NCBI GenBank assembly: GCA_025358255.1
Contig: JANYKC010000079.1
Coordinates: forward strand, 1-37,803
Length of the DNA: 37,803 bases
Direction: 5' to 3'
Origin: Spirochaetaceae bacterium
GTDB taxonomy: Bacteria; Spirochaetota; Spirochaetia; Treponematales; Rectinemataceae
Numbering within the stretch: the first letter of the stretch is position 1; each line of letters opens with the position of its first letter. This document shows positions 8,590-15,946 of the stretch, piece after piece. Under the pieces are notes generated by a model. The model was not told the origin of the DNA and ran no database searches. It worked only from the letters and a program-made list of their open reading frames with translations. The translations under genes were made by a program, and so were the position numbers.

Positions 8590-8618
8590 ATAATAAGCGT
8601 GAATTGTCCATCGCGCAA
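8590..8618 (-). promoter_or_regulatory. Predicted ulaG promoter
   Basis: TTGCGC (8618-8613) and TATTAT (8595-8590) on the - strand are exactly 17 bases apart, a good sigma-70 type pair, about 50 bases upstream of the ulaG start. The 215-base ulaG/ulaE spacer also holds single half-sites TTGATC (8635-8640) and ATGATC (8666-8671), but no complete copy of the 13-bp palindrome found at the other two promoters. Confidence 0.5.
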
Positions 8619-8754
8619 GATAGAAAAACTCTTTTTGATCGTTTGCAAGTCGCTACACGCTCTATATGATCCTTTCAAAACAAGTATCTTTACAAAAAGA
8701 ATTGTTCGGCATAGAGTACAATTAGAATCACTATTGCCACCAAGGAGGCGCCGA

Positions 8755-9609
8755 GTGACGAATCCCCTCGGTATCTATGAGAAGGCCCTCCCCCGCTCGC
8801 TATCCTGGGCGGACAGGTTCCATGCCGCCGCCGACGCAGGCTACGATTTCCTCGAGCTATCCATAGACGAGACGACAGAGCGGCTCTCCCGCCTGGACTG
8901 GACCCTCGCCGATCGCCTTGCCTTCAGCCGCGCATCCCTCGAGGCCGGTATCCGCGTGCCGTCCATGTGCCTTTCCGGGCACCGCAAATTTCCTTTCGGC
9001 AGCGCCGATCCGGCAGTGCGGGAGAGGGCCGTCGCCATAATGGGGAAGGCCATAGACCTCGCCTGCGACACCGGGATCCGCGTCATCCAGCTCGCCGGCT
9101 ATGATGTGTACTACGAAAGCTCCACCCATGAATCGCGCGAGCTCTACCTGCGCGGCATGGAAAAGGCGCTTGAACATGCGGCGCGCCGCCAGGTCATGCT
9201 CGCCCTCGAGATCATGGACACGACCTTCCTCAACTCCATCGCCAAGTACCTTTCGCTCAAGAAGAGGCTTCCGGGCCCCTGGTTCGCGGTCTATCCAGAC
9301 CTCGGCAACCTGAGCGCCTGGGGGAACGACGTGGAGTCCGAGCTTGCCTTGGGGATCGACCACATCGTCGGGATCCACGTCAAGGAGACCAAGCCCGTCC
9401 TTCCGGGCTTCCCGGGGGCCTTCCGGGATATCCCCTTCGGCGAAGGACGGGTGGATTTCCCCGCCTGCTTCGCTGCCCTGAAGCGCCTTGGCTATGCCGG
9501 ACCCTTCCTCGTCGAGATGTGGACGGAAAAGGCCGACGATCCCCTCGCGCAGATCGCGATGGCCCGCGAATGGGTGCTGGCCAGGCTCAGGCAGGGAGGC
9601 TACGACTGA
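8755..9609 (+). CDS. ulaE: L-ribulose/L-xylulose-5-phosphate 3-epimerase (UlaE)
   Basis: A 284-residue TIM-barrel epimerase recognised as UlaE/SgbU-like. Landmarks in order: NPLGIYEKALP at the start, YDFLELSIDETTERLSRLDW, RVPSMCLSGHRKFPFGS, IRVIQLAGYDVYYES, the metal-ligand segment LALEIMDT, VYPDLGNLSAWGND, HIVGIHVKETKP and FGEGRVDFPACF. The enzyme converts L-xylulose 5-phosphate to L-ribulose 5-phosphate. The start is GTG at 8755, where the homology begins, with AAGGAGG six bases upstream. The stop overlaps the ulaF start (TGATG), so the two consecutive pathway enzymes are translationally coupled. Confidence 0.93.
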   Translation: MTNPLGIYEKALPRSLSWADRFHAAADAGYDFLELSIDETTERLSRLDWTLADRLAFSRASLEAGIRVPSMCLSGHRKFPFGSADPAVRERAVAIMGKAIDLACDTGIRVIQLAGYDVYYESSTHESRELYLRGMEKALEHAARRQVMLALEIMDTTFLNSIAKYLSLKKRLPGPWFAVYPDLGNLSAWGNDVESELALGIDHIVGIHVKETKPVLPGFPGAFRDIPFGEGRVDFPACFAALKRLGYAGPFLVEMWTEKADDPLAQIAMAREWVLARLRQGGYD

Positions 9610-10316
9610 TGTACGAATCACTCAAGGAAGAGGTCCTCGAGGCCAACCTGGAGCTTCCGAAGCTGGGATTGGTCTCCTTCACCTGGGGCAACGTCAGCGC
9701 GCGGGACCCGGTGACCGGCGCCATCGCCATAAAGCCGAGCGGCCTCGCCTACGGGGAGATGCGGGCCGTGGACATGGTCGTGGTGGATGGCGAGGGCAGG
9801 CAGCTGGACGGGTCCCTCCGCCCCTCCTCCGACCTTCCCACCCACCTCGAGCTCTACCGGCGCTTCAAGGGCATACAGGGCATCGTGCATACGCACTCCA
9901 CCTGGGCGACCGTCTGGGCCCAGGCCTGCAGGCCCATACCGGCCCTCGGGACCACCCATGCGGATTACTTTTTCGGCGAAATCCCCTGCACCCACATCCT
10001 CACCGAGGCGCGCACCTCCGGCAAGTACGAGCTGGAGACGGGCATGGCGATCGTCGAACGATTCCTTGAGCTGGGGCTTGATCCAATCCGCATGCCGGCG
10101 GTGCTCGTGGCGAACCATGGCCCCTTCGCCTGGGGAGGCGACGCCCGGGAGGCCGTGCACAACGCGGCTGTCCTCGACCTGGTGGCGCGGATGGCCCTCC
10201 TCAGCTTGGAACTCGCCCCTGACCTGGCCCCGATGCCGGAGCAGCTCCTGAAAAAGCACTTCAACCGGAAGCACGGACCGGGTGCCTACTACGGGCAGGG
10301 CGGAGGCCCTCAGTAG
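9609..10316 (+). CDS. ulaF: L-ribulose-5-phosphate 4-epimerase (UlaF/AraD family)
   Basis: A 235-residue class II aldolase/epimerase, near the 228-231 residues of E. coli UlaF and AraD. It has the GLVSFTWGNVSARDP start of the phosphate site, KPSGLAYG, the zinc-binding THSTWATVWAQA helix, GTTHADYFFGEIPCT and the third histidine in VLVANHGPFAWGGD. It converts L-ribulose 5-phosphate to D-xylulose 5-phosphate, the exit to the pentose phosphate pathway. The ATG overlaps the ulaE stop. Its own stop overlaps the convergent deoR-type gene by seven bases. AraD, UlaF and SgbE are hard to tell apart by sequence; the ulaG/ulaE context favours UlaF. Confidence 0.92.
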   Translation: MYESLKEEVLEANLELPKLGLVSFTWGNVSARDPVTGAIAIKPSGLAYGEMRAVDMVVVDGEGRQLDGSLRPSSDLPTHLELYRRFKGIQGIVHTHSTWATVWAQACRPIPALGTTHADYFFGEIPCTHILTEARTSGKYELETGMAIVERFLELGLDPIRMPAVLVANHGPFAWGGDAREAVHNAAVLDLVARMALLSLELAPDLAPMPEQLLKKHFNRKHGPGAYYGQGGGPQ

Positions 10317-11116
10317 CCGGCTTCCTCCGGAACGACAACCACGTTTATTCCAGCGTCGCGCAACTCCTCCAGGAAGAGGGCCGGGCTGAGCCGATCCGTG
10401 ATGACCGTGTTCACCTTCGACAGCGGACAGGTGAGGAAACTCGAGACGGTATTCATCTTGGTGTGGTCGGCGACGACGACGATCTGGGCGCTCGAGTTCT
10501 CGATCATCGCGGCGTTGACCGTGGTCTCCTGGTAGACCGCCGAGGTGAAGCCCTTGGTGATCGTGATGCCGTTGATGCCGAGGATCGTCAGGCTCGAGAA
10601 GATCCGGCTGACCCCGGCGAGGGCCAGCTCGCCGATCAGGGACTTGGACTGCGGCCGGTATTCCCCCCCGAGGACGATGAGCTCGATTTCGGGATCGATG
10701 TCGATCGTGAGGGCGGCCGCGTTGTTCGTGACTACCCTCACCTTCCTGCCGACGAGGTGGCGCAGGACCTCAAGGGTCGTGGAGCCGGCGTTGAGGAAGA
10801 GGGTCTCGTTCTCCTTGACGAGGGAGGCCGCATACTTCCCGATCAGTTGCTTCTCCCGCTTGGCCACCGAGTCCTTTTCCTCGAAGATCGCCTCGAGCCT
10901 GAGGGTCGAGCCGACAATGGCGCCGCCGCGCGTGCGCTCAAGGAGCTTGTCAGCGGCGAGGGCGTCGAGGTCGCGGCGTATGGTGATCTTGGAGACGCCG
11001 AATTCCTCGGAGAGCTCCTCGGCGGAGACCGAGTCCTTGCGGTAGAGCAATTCCAGGATCTTCTTGTGCCGGTAATTGCTTACGGTCGGCTGGGCCGGTT
11101 TCTTGCCTTCGTCCAT
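10310..11116 (-). CDS. DeoR-family transcriptional regulator of the sugar locus
   Basis: A 268-residue regulator. The N-terminal winged helix-turn-helix is intact (ILELLYRKDSVSAEELSEEFGVSKITIRRDL split across residues about 18-50, then LERTRGGA). It is followed by the DeoR sugar-phosphate sensor domain with LNAGSTTLEVLRHL, VVTNNAAAL, LGGEYRPQSKSLIG and VVVADHTKM. Members bind DNA near promoters and release it when a phosphorylated sugar binds; UlaR of E. coli belongs to this family. The ATG at 11116 is chosen because homology begins there; the long upstream extension is a shadow of the kinase gene. It follows the FGGY kinase by 11 bases, so the two are co-transcribed and the regulator probably controls its own synthesis through the operator at 12694-12706. 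Confidence 0.9.
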   Translation of the reverse strand: MDEGKKPAQPTVSNYRHKKILELLYRKDSVSAEELSEEFGVSKITIRRDLDALAADKLLERTRGGAIVGSTLRLEAIFEEKDSVAKREKQLIGKYAASLVKENETLFLNAGSTTLEVLRHLVGRKVRVVTNNAAALTIDIDPEIELIVLGGEYRPQSKSLIGELALAGVSRIFSSLTILGINGITITKGFTSAVYQETTVNAAMIENSSAQIVVVADHTKMNTVSSFLTCPLSKVNTVITDRLSPALFLEELRDAGINVVVVPEEAGY

Positions 11117-11127
11117 GCTGGCTGCAC

Positions 11128-12645
11128 TCACTTGTTTCCGGCGAAAAGGAGCCGGAGTCCGGATGAGGAGAGGGCGGCGTACAGGGCCTTTGCACGGTCG
11201 CGCAAGGCATAGTAGGCCGCCCGGTTCGCGCCGTCGGGATCGAAGACGCGGCTTTCGCTGGAGGCGCTCGCCCGCGCGTAGGCCTTCTCGTAGTCCGCCT
11301 CGAGCCCGACCGCCACCGCGCCGGCCATCCATGCGCCCAGCGACGTCGCCTCGCCGCCCGACGAGGTGACGACCCGGCGGTCGAGGATGTCCGCCTGTAT
11401 TTGGTTGAAGAGGGGCGACTTCGTCAAGCCCCCGGACACACAGAGCGAGTGGACCCGGCCGCTCGCCGCCTCGACGAGGTCGAGGCAGGCCTTGAGCTCG
11501 ATGGCGATGCCCTCGAGGATGGCCCTGGCCATGTCGCCGCGGGTGCTGGAGAGGGAGAGGTTGTAGAAGAGCCCCTTCGCCTCGGGATCCCAATGCGGCG
11601 TGCCCGCCCCCTTGAAGTGGGGAATGAGGATGACGCCGTTGGAGCCGGCCTTGGAGGCGGCAGCCTCGGCGTTCATCGCCTCGAAGACATCGCCGCCGTC
11701 ATGGCGGTCCCTCCAGAGTGTCTCCCCGAACCATCTATACACCGTGCCGGTGGTGAGGACCGCGGCCTCGAGGATGTAGGCGCCGGGCAGGGCCGAGACA
11801 TTGCAGGAAAGCCGCATATGGGGATCGAGGACAGGACGGTCGGAATGGCCGATGAGGTAGGAGCCGGTGCCGGTGTTCGTGACCGCCCGCTCGCCGGAAA
11901 AGAGGCCGAGGCCCAAGGCCGCGCACTGCTGGTCGCCACCTGCCGTGATGACCGGGGTTCCCTCGCGCAGGCCCGAAGCCCTGGCCAAGGCCGGGCAAAG
12001 GCCACCGACGACGGAGCCCGGCGGGACGAGGTCGCAGAGCATGCCCTCCTCGAGCTCGAAAAGCGACAGGAGCGCAGGATCCCATTTCCTGCTCTCGAGG
12101 TCGAGGAGGTTGGTCCTGCTTCCGAGGCTCTGGTCAGTGACAAAGCGCCCGGTGAGGAGATGGAGGGCGAAATCCTGGATCCCGACCATCTTGTGGGTGC
12201 GCGCGAAAACCTGCGGCTCATTGCGCCTGATCCAGAGCATCTTGATCGCCGAGAAGACGGTGGAGACCTTGGCGCCGGTCTTGCCGTAGACGAGGGCATT
12301 GCTGCCTGACAGCGAGGCGGCGAGGGAGGCCGTCCGGAGGTCCTGCCACATGATGGCGGGTCTCAGGGGTATTCCCTCGCGGTCCACGGGGATGACGGAG
12401 GAGCGCTGTGCGGTGACCGCGATTCCCGAGACATGGAAGCCCAGCTCGGCTGCCAGGCTGGCAGCGCCACCGAGAGCCTGGGGCAGGAGGGAAAGCCAGG
12501 CGGCCGCGTCCTGTTCAACCCAGCCGTCGCTTCGGTATTCGGGCATATTGAGGTATTGCCCGGCGGGGAAGGCCTTCCCCTCCTCGTCATGGACGCTCGC
12601 CCGGACACTCGTGGTCCCAATATCGATCGTCACAATTCCGTTCAT
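11128..12645 (-). CDS. FGGY-family carbohydrate kinase, complete
   Basis: A 505-residue kinase of normal length for the family. The phosphate-1 loop is IDIGTTSVRASVHDEEG at the N-terminus. Then come the sugar-site segment VTAQRSSVIPVD, IMWQDLRT, ITAGGDQQCAALGLG, the TNTGTGSYL phosphate-2 loop and the adenosine motif LCVSGGLTKSPLFNQIQAD followed by EATSLGAW. It phosphorylates an open or cyclic sugar with ATP. It differs from the truncated kinase at the left edge. By pattern it sits near xylulokinase/AI-2 kinase-type members without a clear match to E. coli LyxK. In this locus an L-xylulose, L-ascorbate-derived or ketose substrate is plausible. It starts an operon with the DeoR gene and diverges from the 346-residue gene across an 84-base promoter region. 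Confidence 0.9.
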   Translation of the reverse strand: MNGIVTIDIGTTSVRASVHDEEGKAFPAGQYLNMPEYRSDGWVEQDAAAWLSLLPQALGGAASLAAELGFHVSGIAVTAQRSSVIPVDREGIPLRPAIMWQDLRTASLAASLSGSNALVYGKTGAKVSTVFSAIKMLWIRRNEPQVFARTHKMVGIQDFALHLLTGRFVTDQSLGSRTNLLDLESRKWDPALLSLFELEEGMLCDLVPPGSVVGGLCPALARASGLREGTPVITAGGDQQCAALGLGLFSGERAVTNTGTGSYLIGHSDRPVLDPHMRLSCNVSALPGAYILEAAVLTTGTVYRWFGETLWRDRHDGGDVFEAMNAEAAASKAGSNGVILIPHFKGAGTPHWDPEAKGLFYNLSLSSTRGDMARAILEGIAIELKACLDLVEAASGRVHSLCVSGGLTKSPLFNQIQADILDRRVVTSSGGEATSLGAWMAGAVAVGLEADYEKAYARASASSESRVFDPDGANRAAYYALRDRAKALYAALSSSGLRLLFAGNK

Positions 12646-12693
12646 TGCTTGACCTTTTTCAGTCCATTATGATAATTTCAGTATAACATAATA

Positions 12694-12706
12694 GATCATT
12701 TTGATC
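12694..12706. promoter_or_regulatory. Candidate DeoR operator GATCATTTTGATC in divergent promoter
   Basis: GATCA TTT TGATC is a palindrome of the same length and spacing as the one at 7374-7386, differing at one base. It lies between the kinase operon (- strand) and the 346-residue gene (+ strand). It directly follows CATAAT (12687-12692, a possible + strand -10) and lies upstream of TATACT on the - strand (12685-12680), so one bound protein could govern both directions. AAGGAG at 12715-12720 is the ribosome site of the + strand gene. Confidence 0.55.
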
Positions 12707-12729
12707 CATTAGATAAGGAGAATGCGCCG

Positions 12730-13770
12730 ATGAAATTCGAGAAAAAATCCTTGACGGATCTGCCGCGCTGCTATGCCGCCGCGACCATCCTCATCGGTGG
12801 GAAGCCCAACATCCTCTTCGCGACCGAGGGTGAAGGGGCCTGTTATGCCTTCAGCGGCGATGACTTCGCGGACAGGGCGATTGTCTGGGAAGGCCCCGGC
12901 GGAACCATGTCCATGGTCCCGATCCCCGGCACCGACGGGGAATTCCTCGCCGTCCAGAAGTTCCTCAAGCTCTTCCAATGGGAAGAGGCCGTCATCTCCT
13001 GGGTCAAGCCACGGCCCGACGGCCGCTTCGAGTTCAAGGAAATCCTCCACCTTCCCTACATCCACCGTTTCGACCTTTTCGAGGCAGGCGGACGAATCCA
13101 TTTCCTTGGATGCACCCTCGCGGGAGCCAAGGAAAGCCGGGACGACTGGACAAGGCCGGGCAAGATATATGTCGGGGAGCTTTGCGGAGACTGGAACAAG
13201 CCCCTGGAGGTCCGGGTCTTCCGGGACGGCCTCTTCAGGAACCACGGCTACGCCCGCTCCACATGGAAGGGACGCGACGCCGGCCTTGTCACGAGCGACG
13301 AGGGGGCCTTCGCCCTTTCGCCCCCTTCCCAGCCAGGCGCCGAGTGGACCATCGAGCGGTTCATGGACTGGCCGATCAGCGACATCGCCGCCTGCGACAT
13401 CGACCAGGACGGCGAACTGGAATATGCGACGATCGAGCCATGGCACGGAGAGCTTTTCCGCGTCTACCGGAAGGTGGACGGCGTCTTCACGAAGATCTAC
13501 GAGCATCCCGAGGTCGCGGAGTTCTATCATGTCGCCGTCGCGGCGACCCTTCGGGGGAGGCCTTCCTTCATCGGCGGCTGCCGGCGGGGCAGCAAGCACC
13601 TCTTCTGCCTCCAGGCGGGCAAGAAGGACCCCCTTGCCCTCGAAATGACCACCATCGAGACCGAGGTCGGCCCAAGCAATGTGGCCGTGCTCAACGAGGG
13701 AGGGCGCGACGTGATCATCTGTGCGAACAGGGAAAAAGGCGAAGGAGCCCTCTACTTCGTCACGGATTGA
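12730..13770 (+). CDS. Unknown 346-residue protein, probable beta-propeller (FG-GAP/VCBS-like)
   Basis: I do not recognise a specific family. There is no signal peptide or membrane segment, so it is probably cytoplasmic. The sequence is rich in Trp, Phe and Gly and shows spaced short motifs resembling propeller blades, such as DIAACDIDQDGELEYATIEP, a DxDxDGxxE calcium-type turn, and VAVLNEGGRDVIICAN. Several aromatic-His pairs (FYHVAV, EPWHGELF) could line a sugar site. A good AAGGAG ribosome site precedes the ATG. It is divergent from the FGGY kinase and shares its candidate operator, which ties it to the same sugar pathway. It might be a sugar lactonase, mutarotase or epimerase of propeller fold, or a non-catalytic sensor; the sequence does not decide. 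Confidence 0.8.
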   Translation: MKFEKKSLTDLPRCYAAATILIGGKPNILFATEGEGACYAFSGDDFADRAIVWEGPGGTMSMVPIPGTDGEFLAVQKFLKLFQWEEAVISWVKPRPDGRFEFKEILHLPYIHRFDLFEAGGRIHFLGCTLAGAKESRDDWTRPGKIYVGELCGDWNKPLEVRVFRDGLFRNHGYARSTWKGRDAGLVTSDEGAFALSPPSQPGAEWTIERFMDWPISDIAACDIDQDGELEYATIEPWHGELFRVYRKVDGVFTKIYEHPEVAEFYHVAVAATLRGRPSFIGGCRRGSKHLFCLQAGKKDPLALEMTTIETEVGPSNVAVLNEGGRDVIICANREKGEGALYFVTD

Positions 13771-13791
13771 CCTTCCCCTCCGCGTGCCGGA

Positions 13792-14853
13792 TCAGCAGGA
13801 AAGGGCCGGATCGAATCGCCTCCCGATCCAGCTGGCGTGTTTTTCCGCTCCCGGCCCGGTCACGGACCTGACCAGGCCCCGACCCACCTGGATCACGCTG
13901 CCAGGGCAGCCGGCCGGCTCGACCGTGAAGTCCGGCGTCTCGCCATAGACCCACTCCCAGGAGCGATGGCGGGTCATGGCCGCGTCCAGGCATCCTTCCG
14001 GCATGATGGATTCGACGCTCCAGATGACGGCATCGCACATGGCGCGCGCGAGAGATGCGATGGCGGACTCTACGCCAAGCCCGGGAACGAGGTCGGCCAG
14101 GTTGGCCACGCGGGCCGGGACCGAAGGCAAGGCCCTGCTGGCCGCGACCGCGATGCCGCGGCAGGAGGAGCGAAGCCGCCCGAGGTCGGAGGAGACAAGG
14201 AGGGTGCCGTGGTGGAGGACAGAGCGCGCGTTGAACCGGCGCGCCGTGCCCGAGACCTTGGAGCCGGGATCGGCCGCGGCAGGTCCCGCGAAAAGCCCGC
14301 CCCGGGGGCCGGGGACTACATCCACCCCAAGCGCGCAGACGGCCCTCGCCACGAAGGCAAGCTCGGCGGCCTGATCATGAAAGTTGCGCGATACGACCAA
14401 TGCCCAATTGATGTTCCCCCTGTCGTGCCGGACGGTCCCGCCGCCCGAGACCCTGCGGAAGATCCCGACGCCCGAGGAAAGCTCCGCTTCGGCCCAGGGA
14501 TTCTGGTTCCGGCCAATCACCACGCAGGGATCATCGACGTAGAGGAAGAGCAAGGCCTCGGGGCCGGATCCGGCGCCGGCACCTGCGTCGGCATCGGCAT
14601 CGGCATCGGCATCGCAGACGGCGACCTTGGCCGAGCCCCCGGCGGGAAAGGGGTTCCCGGCGGGAAAGGGGTTCCCGGCGGGAAAGGAGTTCCCGGCGGG
14701 AAAGGAGTTCCCGGCGGGAAAGGAGTTCCCGGCGGGAAAGGGGTTCCCGAAGCGTTCGAGGAGCCATTCCTCGGTGGCAAGGTTGCGTGCCGGATCATGG
14801 CTTGAGGAGAGGCAGGCCGAGCCGACGCGCTCAAAGATAGCTTCCGCCCTCAA
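13792..14853 (-). CDS. lplA: Lipoate-protein ligase A-like protein with in-frame tandem repeats
   Basis: A lipoyl/biotinyl ligase-fold protein. Recognisable LplA landmarks: ARNLATEEWLLERF, FLYVDDPCVVIGRNQNPW, the lipoyl-AMP loop RRVSGGGTVRHDRGNINWAL, the KVSGTARR lysine motif, LHHGTLLVSSDL, and near the end WEWVYGETPDFTV, the start of the small C-terminal domain. LplA joins lipoate to E2 and H proteins. Between the first helix and the first core strand, where normal enzymes have a short loop, there are six copies of N(P/S)FPAG and a (DA)n(GA)n tract, about 60 extra residues. The start is uncertain: TTG at 14853 is the best in-frame choice and overlaps the manC end, but it has no clear ribosome site. 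Its place at the end of a nucleotide-sugar operon is odd. Confidence 0.8.
   Translation of the reverse strand: MRAEAIFERVGSACLSSSHDPARNLATEEWLLERFGNPFPAGNSFPAGNSFPAGNSFPAGNPFPAGNPFPAGGSAKVAVCDADADADADAGAGAGSGPEALLFLYVDDPCVVIGRNQNPWAEAELSSGVGIFRRVSGGGTVRHDRGNINWALVVSRNFHDQAAELAFVARAVCALGVDVVPGPRGGLFAGPAAADPGSKVSGTARRFNARSVLHHGTLLVSSDLGRLRSSCRGIAVAASRALPSVPARVANLADLVPGLGVESAIASLARAMCDAVIWSVESIMPEGCLDAAMTRHRSWEWVYGETPDFTVEPAGCPGSVIQVGRGLVRSVTGPGAEKHASWIGRRFDPALSC
14585..14614. repeat. Hexanucleotide repeat (GCATCG) inside lplA
   Basis: Four exact GCATCG units (14591-14614) with one variant unit before them (GCGTCG). On the - strand they encode alternating Asp-Ala, followed by Gly-Ala pairs. Units are a multiple of three, so changes in copy number would keep the frame. 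Confidence 0.85.
14641..14748. repeat. Six tandem 18-bp repeats inside lplA
   Basis: Six head-to-tail 18-bp units beginning GGCGGGAAAGG. The first, second and sixth units have GGGG where the other three have GGAG at one position. On the - strand each unit encodes Asn-(Pro/Ser)-Phe-Pro-Ala-Gly. Near identity of units suggests recent expansion by slippage or recombination. Confidence 0.95.
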
Positions 14854-15946
14854 GGTCGCCGGCCAGGCCCCTGAGCCGCTTGACCTCCTCGACCCTGTCC
14901 TTGGGGCAAACCATGACAATGTCCCCGCTGCGCACCACGACAAGGCCCTCGCAGCCGAGGAGGGCGACGAGGCCGCTATCGCCTACCGCGAGGCAGTCCC
15001 GCGAATCGGCGAAGATGGCGGAGCCGGAGCCGCGGTTTCCACAAGCGTCCGCCGCCAGGAGTTCTCCGTAGGCCGGCCAGGAGCCGATGTCCCGCCATTC
15101 GATGGAAAGAGGCAGGGCTGCGATGCGCACCTCTGGGTCCCTGGAAGCGGGCTCCATGACGCCGAAGTCCACGGAGATCTTTTTCAGGCTGGGATAGAGC
15201 CCGACAAGGGCCTCCCGGAAAGCCGCTTCGCCGCCGGCCGAAGCCTTGGCGATCCGCTCGATTGTCGCGGCCATCGCAGGCTCGTAGCGGGCCACGAGGT
15301 CGAGGAAGAACGAGGCCCTCCAGGTGAACATCCCTGAGTTCCAGAGCCATCGCCCGCTTCCCTCCGCGAAATAGCGCTCGGCCAGCTCGAGTTTCGGCTT
15401 TTCGTGGAAGCGGCTGACAAGGCGCGCCTCGGGGTCGGGGGCATGGCCGGGGCCCGCGCCCAGGGGATCGCCCAGCTCGAGGTAGCCGAAGCTCGTCGCG
15501 GCGCTGTCGGGGCTGACGCCATAGGTCACGATGAGGCCGTCCTCCTTCTCGACCAGGCTGTAGGCTCGATCGGCGAGGGACCGGAGCTCCGTCGCGGGCC
15601 TGATCACATGGTCCGAGGTGAATACGGCTATCGCGGCATCCTTGTCGCGGCCGGCGATCAGGGCGGAGGAAAGCGTGAGGGCCGCCAAGGTATCCCGTCC
15701 CTCGGGCTCGCCGATGTAGTTTTCCGGTGGCAGGCCTGGGAGGACGGAGAGCGCCTGGGACCTGAAACGCTCGGCCCCGCACACAAAGCGCCGCCCGACG
15801 GGCACCAGGCCCTCCAGGCGGCCGAAAGCCTCCTCGAGGAGGCTCCTTCCCTCGACGACGGGGATGAGCTGCTTGGGCAGTGCGTCCCGGGAAAGGGGCC
15901 AGAGCCGCGTGCCGGAGCCGCCGGCGAGGATGAGAGCATGGCGCAT
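14831..15946 (-). CDS. manC: Mannose-1-phosphate guanylyltransferase (ManC/type II, short form)
   Basis: A 371-residue nucleotidyltransferase. The signature LILAGGSGTRLWPLSRDALPKQ opens the protein, followed by EPEGRDTLAAL, FTSDHVI, the sugar-site segment RFHEKPKLELAE, LWNSGMFTWR and VDFGVMEPA. It makes GDP-mannose from mannose 1-phosphate and GTP in the cytoplasm. It lacks the C-terminal isomerase domain of long ManC/AlgA forms, so it only does the guanylyl transfer. The start ATG overlaps the upstream stop (TGATG). Upstream in the same run is a GDP-mannose 3,5-epimerase-like gene that would use its product. Confidence 0.92.
   Translation of the reverse strand: MRHALILAGGSGTRLWPLSRDALPKQLIPVVEGRSLLEEAFGRLEGLVPVGRRFVCGAERFRSQALSVLPGLPPENYIGEPEGRDTLAALTLSSALIAGRDKDAAIAVFTSDHVIRPATELRSLADRAYSLVEKEDGLIVTYGVSPDSAATSFGYLELGDPLGAGPGHAPDPEARLVSRFHEKPKLELAERYFAEGSGRWLWNSGMFTWRASFFLDLVARYEPAMAATIERIAKASAGGEAAFREALVGLYPSLKKISVDFGVMEPASRDPEVRIAALPLSIEWRDIGSWPAYGELLAADACGNRGSGSAIFADSRDCLAVGDSGLVALLGCEGLVVVRSGDIVMVCPKDRVEEVKRLRGLAGDLEGGSYL

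Noticed and set aside
8634..8671. Third copy of the GATCAWTTTGATC operator in the ulaG/ulaE spacer
   Set aside because: Only isolated half-sites TTGATC and ATGATC are found, too far apart for the same palindrome.
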